In this document: positions 51,470 to 59,481 of the stretch, one piece after another
Position numbering within the stretch: the first letter of the stretch is position 1
Layout of the letters: every line of letters starts with the position of its first letter
Source: Armatimonadota bacterium
Lineage (GTDB): Bacteria > Sysuimicrobiota > Sysuimicrobiia > Sysuimicrobiales > Kaftiobacteriaceae
DNA: 64,000 bases
Direction: 5' to 3'
Assembly (NCBI GenBank): GCA_031459765.1
Contig: JAVKHY010000005.1
Span: 86,344-150,343, forward strand
Notes under the pieces: model-generated
Told to the model about the DNA's origin: nothing
The model's database searches: none
What the model saw: only the letters and a program-made list of their open reading frames with translations
Made by a program: the position numbers and the translations under genes

Positions 51470-51546
<77 letters not shown>

Positions 51547-51551
51547 CTGTT

Positions 51552-51593
51552 GATGCTCGAAACGCGATGTTGCGTTTCGGGCATCGGCCTTTT
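51552..51593 (+). terminator. Intrinsic terminator of the tRNA gene
   Basis: A 14-base stem (51552-51565 with 51572-51585, one T-G mismatch, core CGAAACGC/GCGTTTCG) with a 6-base loop is followed by a short T-run in ggccttttc. Confidence 0.85.
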
Positions 51594-51779
51594 CTGCCCT
51601 TGTGCTCTTGAATCTGCGCGCCCCGCATCATACTCACAGCTCACGAACTTCCCATCTGGAGTGAGTCTTTCAGGATCACTTCGGAGAGGTCCGCACCAAA
51701 CCGGAGGCCGAAAAACCTTCATCTAGTGCAGGAGGTCTTCTCTCCTGACCTCCAACGAAGCAATGGGGAGTGGAGTAGG

Positions 51780-52397
51780 ATGGCCATCAACGAAAAGGCA
51801 GCACGCCTTGCATCGCTGAAGGCCCGGATCGAGCAAGAGCATGTCCGCATGGGACTCCTTTCCGATGTATGGTTTTGGCCCGAGCGCGATGGTGTGAAGG
51901 GTTTTCTTGGAGCCGCTCCTATCATCGTGGCTGGCCTTAACCCGAGCAAGGGGAGGGGACGGCCTAGACGCGGTCTCAAGGAGACTGACGAATTCTTCTA
52001 TCGGTGCCTGCGCGAGGAGGGTTTAGTAGACGCACACATTACAGATGTCGTCAAGATTAGAGCGACGAAGAAGGATGCGCCACTGTTATTCTACAATCCG
52101 ACGATTCTGAAGTTGCATCGCGATTACTTCATAAGAGAAGTGAAAATCGTCCAGCCCGCCGTCGTTGTGGTTGTGGGCATCGACGCGTGGAACGTGTTGC
52201 GCGGGTGGAACCTCATAGCACCCGAAGGTCGGCAAGAGTTTATCTTCAGGGTGTCGGCGAAAAGCAACGTAGCAGTAATCCGTACTGTGCACCCAGCTGC
52301 TACCCGCTTTCCCAAGAGGACTGCTGAGAGGCGAGCGCGGTTCAGGAAGGATGTCCGGCAGGCCTACAAGCTCGCGCATTCCCGGGGAATCCACTAG
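51780..52397 (+). CDS. Uracil-DNA-glycosylase-like protein, probably acquired by transfer
   Basis: The 205-aa protein resembles the UDG fold. PIIVAGLNPSKG sits where motif A (GxNPG) is expected, a hydrophobic strand VQPAVVVVVGIDAWNVL occurs centrally, and TVHPAATR matches the HPS-like motif B. The fit is at superfamily level only. Base composition is about 50% GC against ~70% around it, and AGA/AAG/TTT-type codons are common. It lies just after the tRNA-fMet gene. The ATG at 51780 has GGAG upstream. It may be a DNA repair or defence-related enzyme. Confidence 0.55.
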   Translation: MAINEKAARLASLKARIEQEHVRMGLLSDVWFWPERDGVKGFLGAAPIIVAGLNPSKGRGRPRRGLKETDEFFYRCLREEGLVDAHITDVVKIRATKKDAPLLFYNPTILKLHRDYFIREVKIVQPAVVVVVGIDAWNVLRGWNLIAPEGRQEFIFRVSAKSNVAVIRTVHPAATRFPKRTAERRARFRKDVRQAYKLAHSRGIH

Positions 52398-52740
52398 AGG
52401 TACAGGGTTATCGTGGAGTTATTTGGAGCCCCGTGACTGAAGGGCCAGGACGATCCATACAGTCTGGCTCAAAGACATCTTTTTGGTCTCATGGGCTAGG
52501 CAGCGTGGAGACATTGAATTTCGCGAATCTGGGCCGCTAGCATCAAGCGTGTTCGCGGTCGTGGCGCAGTTGACGACAAGTTGTGCCCAGCCGCCGCCCT
52601 GACGCCGTGTTCCTGCTCATCCTCCTCAGATTCGCTCCTTGACCCATGGTCGGGGGACGGGTCACCTACCGCGCCGGGGAGGAGGGGCGCGACGGGGTCC
52701 GAGTGCGCCGTCGACCCGGACGAGGTGAAACAAACTGACG
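52398..52740. other. 343-base stretch without a recognised gene
   Basis: This region follows the low-GC gene and moves from ~50% GC back to the local ~65-70%. Only short frames exist, with no ribosome sites or protein-like composition, and no RNA gene or strong hairpin was recognised. It is probably the remnant edge of the acquired segment. Confidence 0.5.
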
Positions 52741-53241
52741 TCAGAAGTACGCGAGGAGCCGGCCCGCCGCGATCGCCGCCGTCCACAGCGTCAGCGAGAC
52801 CACGGCCGCCGCCTTTCCGCCAGGCGGGGTCGGCGCGTCGCGGTCCCACCGGGCGAGCGACTTGGCGGTCCGCCCATGAAAGAGGAGTGTATTCACGATG
52901 GCGGCCGCGATCAGCACCACCTTCAGGCGAAAGACGGGGCTCATGCCCCACGCCGTGGCATGGGCGGCGAACATGAGCAGCCCGGATGGCACGACGACCC
53001 CCAGGCCCAGCCTGGCCCGCGGCAGGTGGTGCCGTGCCATGTCGGAGACGGGGACGTGCCGGGACACTCCCAGCAGGCGGAGATCGAACAGGAACGCCGA
53101 TCCGACCAGCAGCACGAGCCCGACGATGTGAATGATCTCCACGATAGGATACATCCAGATCGAGGTCCGCATGGCCACGGCCGGCCCGGTCTGCTCAAGC
53201 CAGACGAGCCAGGCCGGAGCCGCCGGCGTCATCGGCGCCAT
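52741..53241 (-). CDS. Small polytopic membrane protein, DUF6644-like
   Basis: The 166-residue protein has about four hydrophobic segments: MYPIVEIIHIVGLVLLVGSAFLFDLRLLG, a middle GLGVVVPSGLLMFAAHATAW, VVLIAAAIVNTLLFHG and a C-terminal SLTLWTAAIAAGRLLAYF. The layout, with a His in the first helix, resembles small DUF6644/CopD-like membrane proteins; a haem or metal role is possible. It follows the DUF6152 gene by 10 bases on the same strand, a pairing that suggests joint function at the membrane. Function unknown. Confidence 0.65.
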   Translation of the reverse strand: MAPMTPAAPAWLVWLEQTGPAVAMRTSIWMYPIVEIIHIVGLVLLVGSAFLFDLRLLGVSRHVPVSDMARHHLPRARLGLGVVVPSGLLMFAAHATAWGMSPVFRLKVVLIAAAIVNTLLFHGRTAKSLARWDRDAPTPPGGKAAAVVSLTLWTAAIAAGRLLAYF

Positions 53242-53251
53242 GGCGACGAGT

Positions 53252-53614
53252 CTAGCGCAACTCCGTGGTCTTGCCGTCGATCGTGATGCGCTCCGCCCGC
53301 ATCTCGTTCGGGATGGTTCGATGCGGATAGCCCACGACGGTCGCCGTCGTGCCGGGGGCGAGCATCGCCCGGGTCAGCCCTCTGACCTGCATCCGCGACG
53401 GCGGCGCCAGGACCACGTCCCACGTCCGGTCATCGACGGCCAGCTTGAGCATCCCGTGGGGATGCTCATAGGTTGACTCGCGGATCACTCCGGTCAGGTG
53501 CAGTGTCCTGGAGCTGTCGTAGCCGCCCCACCCGTGATGCGCGGAGGCGCCCGTAGCGACCATGAGGAAGAGGACGGGACCGGCCGCGATCCTGCCCCAC
53601 ACCCGGTAGGACAT
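53252..53614 (-). CDS. DUF6152-family secreted protein
   Basis: A 120-aa protein with a signal peptide (GPVLFLMVATGASA) cleaved before AHHGWGGYDSSRTLHLTGVIRESTYEHPHGMLKLAVDDRTWDVVLAPPSRM. The AHH start, TGVI..., NPH-like (EHPH) and RGLTRAMLAPG...VGYP features are those of DUF6152, a small OB-like periplasmic family rich in His. Its function is not known; the histidines suggest metal binding. It is the first gene of a two-gene unit with the membrane protein at 52741. Confidence 0.78.
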   Translation of the reverse strand: MSYRVWGRIAAGPVLFLMVATGASAHHGWGGYDSSRTLHLTGVIRESTYEHPHGMLKLAVDDRTWDVVLAPPSRMQVRGLTRAMLAPGTTATVVGYPHRTIPNEMRAERITIDGKTTELR

Positions 53615-53772
53615 CGGTCACCCCCTACGACGGTGTACGGCCAGCGTACGGAATCATGCCGCGGCGGTCAAGCCGCGATGAGCGTGTCCCGGCGGCGTAT
53701 CCAGAGGGTGGCGGACGGTTTGGTGCGGATCGGCTCCTCTGGCGCGAGGGCACCGCAGACCACCATCTCCGG

Positions 53773-53801
53773 TTGACAGACGGCCGGCGGGTGAGTATCA
53801 T
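53773..53801 (+). promoter_or_regulatory. Promoter of the GntR/TTT catabolic operon
   Basis: A perfect TTGACA (53773-53778) and TATCAT (53796-53801) are 17 bases apart. The predicted start falls at about 53808, just before the inverted repeat at 53810. The -10 covers an ATG at 53800 that would otherwise look like a start codon. Confidence 0.8.
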
Positions 53802-53809
53802 GGCGGCAA

Positions 53810-53832
53810 ACTGTTCTGATCACCTGAACAGT
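53810..53832. promoter_or_regulatory. Inverted-repeat operator for the GntR regulator
   Basis: ACTGTTC-N9-GAACAGT is a perfect 7-bp inverted repeat placed at +2 to +25 of the predicted transcript, ideal for autorepression by the FCD-family regulator encoded immediately downstream. Confidence 0.65.
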
Positions 53833-53865
53833 CTCTGGAGGGGCGTCATCCTTCCTGCGCCGCCG

Positions 53866-54633
53866 GTGAGGGTGCAGCGCATCTCAGACGAGGTGGCCAG
53901 ACGCCTCGTGCAGCAGATCCGCAGCGGGGCGTTCGAGCGCCACCGCCGGCTGCCTTCGGAGCGCCGGCTGGCGCAGACCTTCGGGGTCAGCCTGGCGTCG
54001 CTGCGCGAGGCTGTGCGCAGCCTTGAGGCCATGGGCCTGGTCTCCGTCCAGCATGGCCGCGGGGTGTTCCTGCGACAGGCCCAGGCGGGGGACGGCGTCT
54101 GGCACCGCTGGATGACGTGGATCGTCGAACACGGTCCCTCGCTGCTTGACCTGCTGGAGGTGCGCGCGGCGATCGAAACAAAGTCCGCCGATCTCGCCGC
54201 GCGGCATGCCACTCCGCAGCACTGCGCCCGGTTGGAGGAGATTCTTGCCCAGGCCGAGCGGCTCGTGAAGACGTCCGCGGCGGACAGCGCCGCGCTCCAC
54301 GCCGCCTACGTGCAGCTTGACCTGGAATTCCACCGCGCCATCGCCGAGGCCGGCGGTAATGCCGTGCTGCGACAGCTCGTGGAGAGCCTTGGCTCGGCCC
54401 TGCGCGGCAGCCGGGAGGCTACGGTAGCCCTGCCGGGTCGGATCCGCCGATCCATCCGGGAGCATCGCCGGATTGCCGCGGCCATCCGCCGGCGCACCCC
54501 CTCCGCCGCGCGGCAGGCGATGGAGGCCCACGTCCGGAGGGTGATCGAAGAGGTGCGCCGCCTCCCCGCTCTCTCCGGCGGCGGAACGACGCGCGGGACG
54601 GGACGCGGCGCGGCGCGGAGGGGACACCGGTGA
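53866..54633 (+). CDS. GntR-family (FadR/FCD) transcriptional regulator
   Basis: From GTG 53866 the 255-aa protein begins VRVQRISDEVARRLVQQIRSGAFERHRRLPSERRLAQTFGVSLASLREAVRSLEAMGLVSV, a full winged helix. An FCD ligand domain with metal-binding-type residues follows (LLEVRAAIETKSADLAARHA; DLEFHRAIAEAGGN; IREHRRIAAAI). A longer start at ATG 53800 is rejected because that ATG lies in the -10 box. FCD regulators usually respond to organic acids. The stop overlaps the next gene's GTG, so it is the first gene of the transporter/catabolic operon and its probable controller. Confidence 0.88.
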   Translation: MRVQRISDEVARRLVQQIRSGAFERHRRLPSERRLAQTFGVSLASLREAVRSLEAMGLVSVQHGRGVFLRQAQAGDGVWHRWMTWIVEHGPSLLDLLEVRAAIETKSADLAARHATPQHCARLEEILAQAERLVKTSAADSAALHAAYVQLDLEFHRAIAEAGGNAVLRQLVESLGSALRGSREATVALPGRIRRSIREHRRIAAAIRRRTPSAARQAMEAHVRRVIEEVRRLPALSGGGTTRGTGRGAARRGHR

Positions 54634-55754
54634 CGTCGGGGCACGTGGATGTGGCCGTCCTCGGCGCGGGCAACGGCGGTGTCGCCGCGGCGGCCGATCT
54701 AGGCTTGCGGGGTTTCACCTGCGCCCTGACCAACCGGTCGCCGGAGCGGCTCGAACCCTTTCGCCAGCGCGGAGGCGTGGAGGCCACGGGCGCGACCGGC
54801 GACGCCTTCGTCCCCGTGGCCCGCATTACCGCGGATCTCGCCGAGGCGGTGGAGGGCGCGAAGGTCGTGATGCTCACCGTGCCCGCCTCAGGCCAGGAGT
54901 ACTACGCCCGCGCCCTGGCGCCGCTCCTCCACCCCGAGCAGCTGATCGTCCTCAACGCCAGCAACACCGGCAGCGCGCTGCATGTGGCGCGGCTGCTCGC
55001 CGAGGGCGGAGCGCCCGCCGTGCCCATCGTCGAGCTGAACTCGCTGACCTACATCTGCCGGATGGCCTCCCCGACCCGCGTCAACATCACCGGCCGCGCC
55101 CGTACGACACGCGCGGCCGTCCTCCCCGCGACCCGGCGGGAGGAGGCCTTGGCTCGATTTGGCCGGCTCTATCCGCAGGCTCAGCCTGTCGACTCCGTCC
55201 TGGTGACCTCGTTGACCAATCTCAACGCCGTGCTGCACCCGCCGGGAATGCTGCTCAATGCGGGCTGGATCGAGCACACCGCCGGTGACTTCTTCTACTA
55301 CTACGAGGGCATCACACCCGCCGTGGCGCGGGCGATCGAGGCGGTGGACCGCGACCGGCTGGCCGTCGCCGAGGGCTACGGAGTGGCCGTGGGAACCTTT
55401 CTCGACTACTTCTACGCTGCGGGTTACACCTCGCACCGAGCCTGGGCCGCCCGATCGGTCTTCGAGGCGATGAAGGACAGCGTGCCCAACCGCTACATCA
55501 AGGCCCAGCCCAACCTGGAGGGGCGCTACATCAAGGAGGACGTCGCCTTTGGCCTCGTGCCGCTGCAGGCGTTTGCCGCCGCGGCGGGCGTGTCCACGCC
55601 GACGGTGGACGCCCTCATCCACCTCGCCTCGGTGGCCACCGGCGTGGACTACGCGCAGGTCGGGCTCACCGCGGGGCGTCTGGGGCTGGAGGGAGCGGGC
55701 CGCGCCGACGTCCTGCGCCTGGTCGAGCACGGACCGTGGGAGAGGCGGCGGTGA
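54630..55754 (+). CDS. Opine/octopine-dehydrogenase-family NAD(P) oxidoreductase
   Basis: The 374-residue protein has an N-terminal Rossmann fold (VAVLGAGNGGVAAAADLGLRG) and a C-terminal helical domain with LNAVLHPPGMLLNAGWIE (the conserved His of octopine/nopaline dehydrogenases) and FYYYEGITPAVARAIEAVD. The family reductively joins or oxidatively splits amino acid-keto acid adducts (opines). It starts with GTG inside the regulator's stop, and its own stop is shared with the M24 gene. In this operon it probably oxidises an imported opine-like acid or an intermediate. Confidence 0.87.
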   Translation: MTSGHVDVAVLGAGNGGVAAAADLGLRGFTCALTNRSPERLEPFRQRGGVEATGATGDAFVPVARITADLAEAVEGAKVVMLTVPASGQEYYARALAPLLHPEQLIVLNASNTGSALHVARLLAEGGAPAVPIVELNSLTYICRMASPTRVNITGRARTTRAAVLPATRREEALARFGRLYPQAQPVDSVLVTSLTNLNAVLHPPGMLLNAGWIEHTAGDFFYYYEGITPAVARAIEAVDRDRLAVAEGYGVAVGTFLDYFYAAGYTSHRAWAARSVFEAMKDSVPNRYIKAQPNLEGRYIKEDVAFGLVPLQAFAAAAGVSTPTVDALIHLASVATGVDYAQVGLTAGRLGLEGAGRADVLRLVEHGPWERRR

Positions 55755-56878
55755 GCGCACCGATCGCTACCGCCGTCAGACTGCGCGAGGTGATGCGCGA
55801 GCAAGGTCTGGACGCGGTCGCGGCGACCTCGCCGGATAACGTTGTCTACAGCGCCGGAGATACCGTCCCGTCGCATCTCAGCAACCGGTTTCGACGCACG
55901 ATCTGTCTGGTGCCGCAAGAGGGCCGTCCGGCGCTGATCGTGGTGAACGTGGAGGAGGCCCTGGCTCGGGACCGCGCCCGGTGGATCGAGGACATCCGCG
56001 CCTACAACGAGTTCACCGACGATCCGATGGCGTTGCTCGCGGATGTGATCCGCGAGCGGGGGCTGGATCGCGGGCGCATCGGCCTGGAGCTCGACCACCT
56101 GCCGGCCGCCGACGCCGATCGGCTCCGCCGCGCGCTGCCGCGGGTCGTCGTCGCCCCGGCGGCGGCGGTGTTTTTCGCCGCCCGGGCCCGCAAGACGGCG
56201 GAAGAGATCGCCGTCATCCGGCGGCTGGGGGCCCTGGCCGCCCGCGCCCACGGCGAGGCCTACCGGCGTTTCCGCCCCGGGATGACGGAGCAGGACCTAG
56301 CCCGTCTGCTCGTTGACGCCTGCCCCGGAGTCGACTACTGCCGTCCCATCGTCGGCGCCGGTGAGCGCGGCGCCTTCGCCAACGCCGCCCCCACCGATCG
56401 GCCGATCGCACCCGGGGATGTGGTCCGGGTGGACCTGATCTCCGGGCAGGCGTGGTTCCACTCCGATGTCGCGCGCACGGCGGTGTGCGGCCCGCCGACG
56501 GCCGAGCAGGCGCGCCTCTGGGGCGTGCTGCTCGACGCCTACGCCCGCGTGCAGGACGCGCTCCGGCCGGGGGCCCGCACGCGCGCGCTGCACCAGCTCT
56601 ACCTGCAAACGCTGTCGACGGCGGGGTTGGAGGCATCCCTCAAGTTCCTGGGGCACGGGCTGGGGTTGACGATTCATGAGGAACCGTACGTGAACCTCTA
56701 CACCGACAGCCGATTAGAGCCCGGAATGGTGCTGTGCCTGGAGCCGATGTACCTGGTGCCCGGCCGCATGGGACTCCACATCGAGGACGAGTTTCTCATT
56801 ACCGAGAGCGGCTTCGAGGTGTTGAGCGTGGGGACGCCCAACAACCGGCTGATCCAGCTCGGTGCGGAGGAGGGGTGA
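55751..56878 (+). CDS. M24 metallopeptidase (Xaa-Pro dipeptidase/creatinase-like) 1
   Basis: The 375-aa pita-bread enzyme has a creatinase-type N-terminal domain (about 1-130) and an M24 catalytic domain. All five metal ligands are present: the Asp pair in VRVDLISGQAWFHSDVAR, His in GHGLGLTIHEEP, Glu in LCLEPM and Glu in HIEDEFLI. So it should be active as an aminopeptidase-P/prolidase or an amidinohydrolase-like enzyme such as creatinase. The GTG at 55751 has GGGAGAGG upstream and overlaps the preceding stop. A second paralogue is at 61046. Confidence 0.88.
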   Translation: MSAPIATAVRLREVMREQGLDAVAATSPDNVVYSAGDTVPSHLSNRFRRTICLVPQEGRPALIVVNVEEALARDRARWIEDIRAYNEFTDDPMALLADVIRERGLDRGRIGLELDHLPAADADRLRRALPRVVVAPAAAVFFAARARKTAEEIAVIRRLGALAARAHGEAYRRFRPGMTEQDLARLLVDACPGVDYCRPIVGAGERGAFANAAPTDRPIAPGDVVRVDLISGQAWFHSDVARTAVCGPPTAEQARLWGVLLDAYARVQDALRPGARTRALHQLYLQTLSTAGLEASLKFLGHGLGLTIHEEPYVNLYTDSRLEPGMVLCLEPMYLVPGRMGLHIEDEFLITESGFEVLSVGTPNNRLIQLGAEEG

Positions 56879-57910
56879 GTGATCTTCTCCTTTACCCGGA
56901 TCCCCGACGGCCCCGTGGAGGAGTTCTTGGCCTTCGCCCGCGCCGGGTACGACCTGGGGTTCCGTCGGCTGTGGATCCCCGATCAGACCTACTACGCCGA
57001 CCCCTTTGTCCTGCTGGCGCAGGTGGCGCGCGAGGTGCCGCAGCTGGAGCTCGGGCTGGCCGTGACCAACCCCTACACCCGCCATCCTGTGCAGATTGCG
57101 CGCGCCGCGGCCACCGTCGCGGAGGTCGCCGGCGGCCGGCTGCTCCTGGGCCTGGGCGCGGGCAACCGCAAGCACCTCATCGACCGGCTGGGCCTCGACG
57201 GCCGTCACGCGCCGGAGCGGGTTCGGGAGGCGGCGCTGCTGATCCGGCGGCTGCTCGCCGGCGAGACGGTGCGGTGGGACGGTTACTGGACACTGCACGA
57301 GGTCGCCCTGCAGACCGCGGGTCGGCCGGAGGTGCCGATCATCATCGGCACGCGGAACCCGAAGATGCTGCGGGTGGCGGGGGAGGTCGGCGACGGCGTG
57401 ATGCTGGAGTCGCTGGTCTCGCCGGAGGCGCAGGCCTACGGGCTGGATGAAGTGCGCCTGGGCGCCCGGCGGGCCGGACGATCGCTCGAGGGGTTCGAGG
57501 TGGTCGCTTGGCAGAGCGTGCGGGTCACCGACGACCGCGCCGGGGCGATCGAGGCGTTGCGGCCCTGGGCGGCCTACTTGCTGGGCATGACGACGCCGGC
57601 CGTCGCCGCCCGGATGGGTGTCGACCCCGAGGTGACCAGGCGGGTGCACGACGCCTTCGCCGCCGAGGGTCCGGAGGCCGCCGCCCGCTTCGTCGGCGCG
57701 GACGAGGTGGATCGCTTCGTGATCGCGGGGTCTCCTTCCGATGTGGCCGTCCGATGCGCGGCCCTGTTCCGGGGCGGAGCCACGGACTTCGCCGTGCAGG
57801 TCACCAGGGTGGGAGCGCGTCAGCAGTTGCTGCGGTTCGCGCAGGAGGTCCGACCGCTGATCGAAGGGATGCTGGCCGGAGCGGGTGACCCGAACGTCCG
57901 TAACGCCTGA
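56879..57910 (+). CDS. LLM-class (F420-dependent type) oxidoreductase
   Basis: The 343-residue TIM-barrel protein matches luciferase-like F420 enzymes of the MER/FGD group: FSFTRIPDGP at the start, GFRRLWIPDQ, LELGLAVTNPYTRHPVQIARAAATVAEVAGGRLLLGLGAGN and IIIGTRNPKMLRVAGEVGDGV. The N-terminal and GAGN segments fit methylenetetrahydromethanopterin-reductase-like members that bind F420 rather than FMN. Starting on the base after the M24 stop, it is clearly in the operon, implying an F420-linked redox step on the imported substrate. FMN use cannot be excluded. Confidence 0.87.
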   Translation: MIFSFTRIPDGPVEEFLAFARAGYDLGFRRLWIPDQTYYADPFVLLAQVAREVPQLELGLAVTNPYTRHPVQIARAAATVAEVAGGRLLLGLGAGNRKHLIDRLGLDGRHAPERVREAALLIRRLLAGETVRWDGYWTLHEVALQTAGRPEVPIIIGTRNPKMLRVAGEVGDGVMLESLVSPEAQAYGLDEVRLGARRAGRSLEGFEVVAWQSVRVTDDRAGAIEALRPWAAYLLGMTTPAVAARMGVDPEVTRRVHDAFAAEGPEAAARFVGADEVDRFVIAGSPSDVAVRCAALFRGGATDFAVQVTRVGARQQLLRFAQEVRPLIEGMLAGAGDPNVRNA

Positions 57911-57935
57911 TCCACAGAGGAGGGGAGGGAGAGCA

Positions 57936-58919
57936 ATGCGGTTCGTGCATCGCGCGGTGGCTCTGGGGGCGGTGGTTGTGTTGCTGGTCATCCTTGCCGG
58001 CACGTCCTGGACCGCCGCCCAGGAACGGTTCCCCAGCAGGGAAATCACCCTCATTGTGCCCTGGCCCGCGGGGGGCGGATCGGACATCAGTATGCGGCTG
58101 CTGGCCGATCAGGCTACCAGGGAGTTCGGGGTGCCGGTGGTCGTGGTCAACAAGCCCGGTGCCGCGGGGGCCATCGGCCACCGCGAAATCGCCACCGCCC
58201 GGCCGGACGGCTACACCGTGGGGATGTTCGGCTCGGGAGCCGTCGCCCAGCAGTACATGATTCCGAATCCGGTGAAGATCGAGGAGCTGCAGCCCATTGT
58301 CTTCTTCGGCAATGAACCCGGCGCGCTGACGGTCAGAGGCGACGCGCTCTGGAAGACCCTCAAGGAGTTCGTCGAGGCGGCCCGAGCCCGGCCCAACACC
58401 ATCAAGAATTCCAACGATCCGCCGGGCGGGGCGTCGCACCTGACCGTGCTGGTCTTTGAGAAGAAGCTGGGCATCGCCCTGAACAAGATCCCCTACCAGG
58501 GCTTCGCGCCCAGCGTCGCCGCGCTGCTGGCCGGCGAGGTGCAGGCGACGACCGTGCCGGTGCCCGACGTCATCGAGGGGCATCGCGCGGGTCGCCTGCG
58601 AATTCTCGGCGTCTCGGACGGCAAACGCCACTTCCTGGCACCCGATGTGCCCACCTTCAAGGAGCAGGGCTTCGACGTGACCTACGGCTCCTGGCGCGTC
58701 GTCGCCGGACCGAAGGGGATCCCCGCCGACCGACTGGCCGTGCTTGAGGCGAAATTCCTGGCCGCCCTGCAGAACCCGGCCTTCGTGCAGCGGGCCAACA
58801 AGGCGGGGTTCGTGATCAGCCCGATGGGAATCAAGCGCACGGAGGCCTTCCTGAAGGCGGACGACGCGCTCCAATACGCCTTGCTGTTTGAGCTCGGGCT
58901 GGCGCGCAACACCAAGTAG
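57936..58919 (+). CDS. tctC: Tripartite tricarboxylate transporter substrate-binding protein (TctC/Bug)
   Basis: The 327-aa protein has a signal peptide (AVALGAVVVLLVILAGTSWTAAQ) and the Bug-family fold: FPSREITLIVPWPAGGGSDISMRLLAD, VVNKPGAAGAIGHREIATARPDGYTVG, GGASHLTVLVFEKK. These loops bind carboxylates of the ligand through two water molecules. It captures an organic acid in the periplasm for TctA/B. A very strong GAGGAGGGGAGGG site precedes the ATG. A 12-bp hairpin directly after its stop probably lets it be made in excess over the membrane subunits. Confidence 0.92.
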   Translation: MRFVHRAVALGAVVVLLVILAGTSWTAAQERFPSREITLIVPWPAGGGSDISMRLLADQATREFGVPVVVVNKPGAAGAIGHREIATARPDGYTVGMFGSGAVAQQYMIPNPVKIEELQPIVFFGNEPGALTVRGDALWKTLKEFVEAARARPNTIKNSNDPPGGASHLTVLVFEKKLGIALNKIPYQGFAPSVAALLAGEVQATTVPVPDVIEGHRAGRLRILGVSDGKRHFLAPDVPTFKEQGFDVTYGSWRVVAGPKGIPADRLAVLEAKFLAALQNPAFVQRANKAGFVISPMGIKRTEAFLKADDALQYALLFELGLARNTK

Positions 58920-58930
58920 CCGGGACGGAT

Positions 58931-58957
58931 CGCGGGGGCGGAGAATCCGCCCCCGCG
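58931..58957 (+). promoter_or_regulatory. Intercistronic hairpin between tctC and tctB
   Basis: A perfect 12-bp inverted repeat (CGCGGGGGCGGA / TCCGCCCCCGCG) closes a 3-base loop. It begins 12 bases after the tctC stop and ends 8 bases before the tctB start. There is no T-tract, so it is more likely an mRNA stability or partial attenuation element than a full terminator. Confidence 0.7.
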
Positions 58958-58965
58958 GCGGATCG

Positions 58966-59472
58966 ATGGTTGAGCAAGCCCGCCGCGGACTGAGTGACCT
59001 GCTGGCCGGAGCGATCCTGCTCGTCGTCGGGATCGTCGGTCTGGCGGCCTTGGGCCGCAATGCGACGCTGACCAGCTTCGACTTCGGTACCGATCCGGGG
59101 CCGGCACTCCTCCCCAGGGTGCTCCTCCTCTTCCTCCTGGGAGGCGGCGCAGTGCTCATCCTCCTGGGGGTGGCGAGGCTGGGCCCGGCGCTGGCGGGCC
59201 TTCCGGAGGTGGGACACTCTCTGGCGCTGCGCGCCTACATCCGCCCGGCCGCGTTCGCCGCATCGCTTAGCGTGTACCTGGTGGCGCTGCCCCGCCTGGG
59301 GTTCATCGCCGCCACGCTGCTGTTCGGCGCGGGATGGATCGCCGTGCTGACTCCGGGCGAGGATCGTGGGCCCGCCCTCCGCTTCCTAGCCCAATCCGTT
59401 GCCGCGGCCCTGGTCATCACGGCCGCGCTGTACTACGTCTTCAAGGGGTTCGTCAAGGTGCCGCTGCCGTGA
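58966..59472 (+). CDS. tctB: Tripartite tricarboxylate transporter small membrane subunit (TctB)
   Basis: The 168-residue protein has four membrane helices and the TctB pattern: LSDLLAGAILLVVGIVGLAALG, the GTDPGPALLPRVLLLFLLGGGAVL stretch, then two more helices ending in YVFKGFVKVPLP. It forms the integral complex with TctA. Because the ATG lies only 8 bases beyond a strong hairpin, its ribosome site is within the stem, suggesting reduced translation relative to tctC. Confidence 0.88.
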   Translation: MVEQARRGLSDLLAGAILLVVGIVGLAALGRNATLTSFDFGTDPGPALLPRVLLLFLLGGGAVLILLGVARLGPALAGLPEVGHSLALRAYIRPAAFAASLSVYLVALPRLGFIAATLLFGAGWIAVLTPGEDRGPALRFLAQSVAAALVITAALYYVFKGFVKVPLP

Positions 59473-59481
59473 GAGGAGCCG

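Noticed and set aside
53656..53865. Longer N termini for the GntR regulator (ATG 53656 or 53800)
   Set aside because: The promoter -10 overlaps 53800 and transcription should start near 53808, so these codons would not be translated; the added residues are not protein-like.
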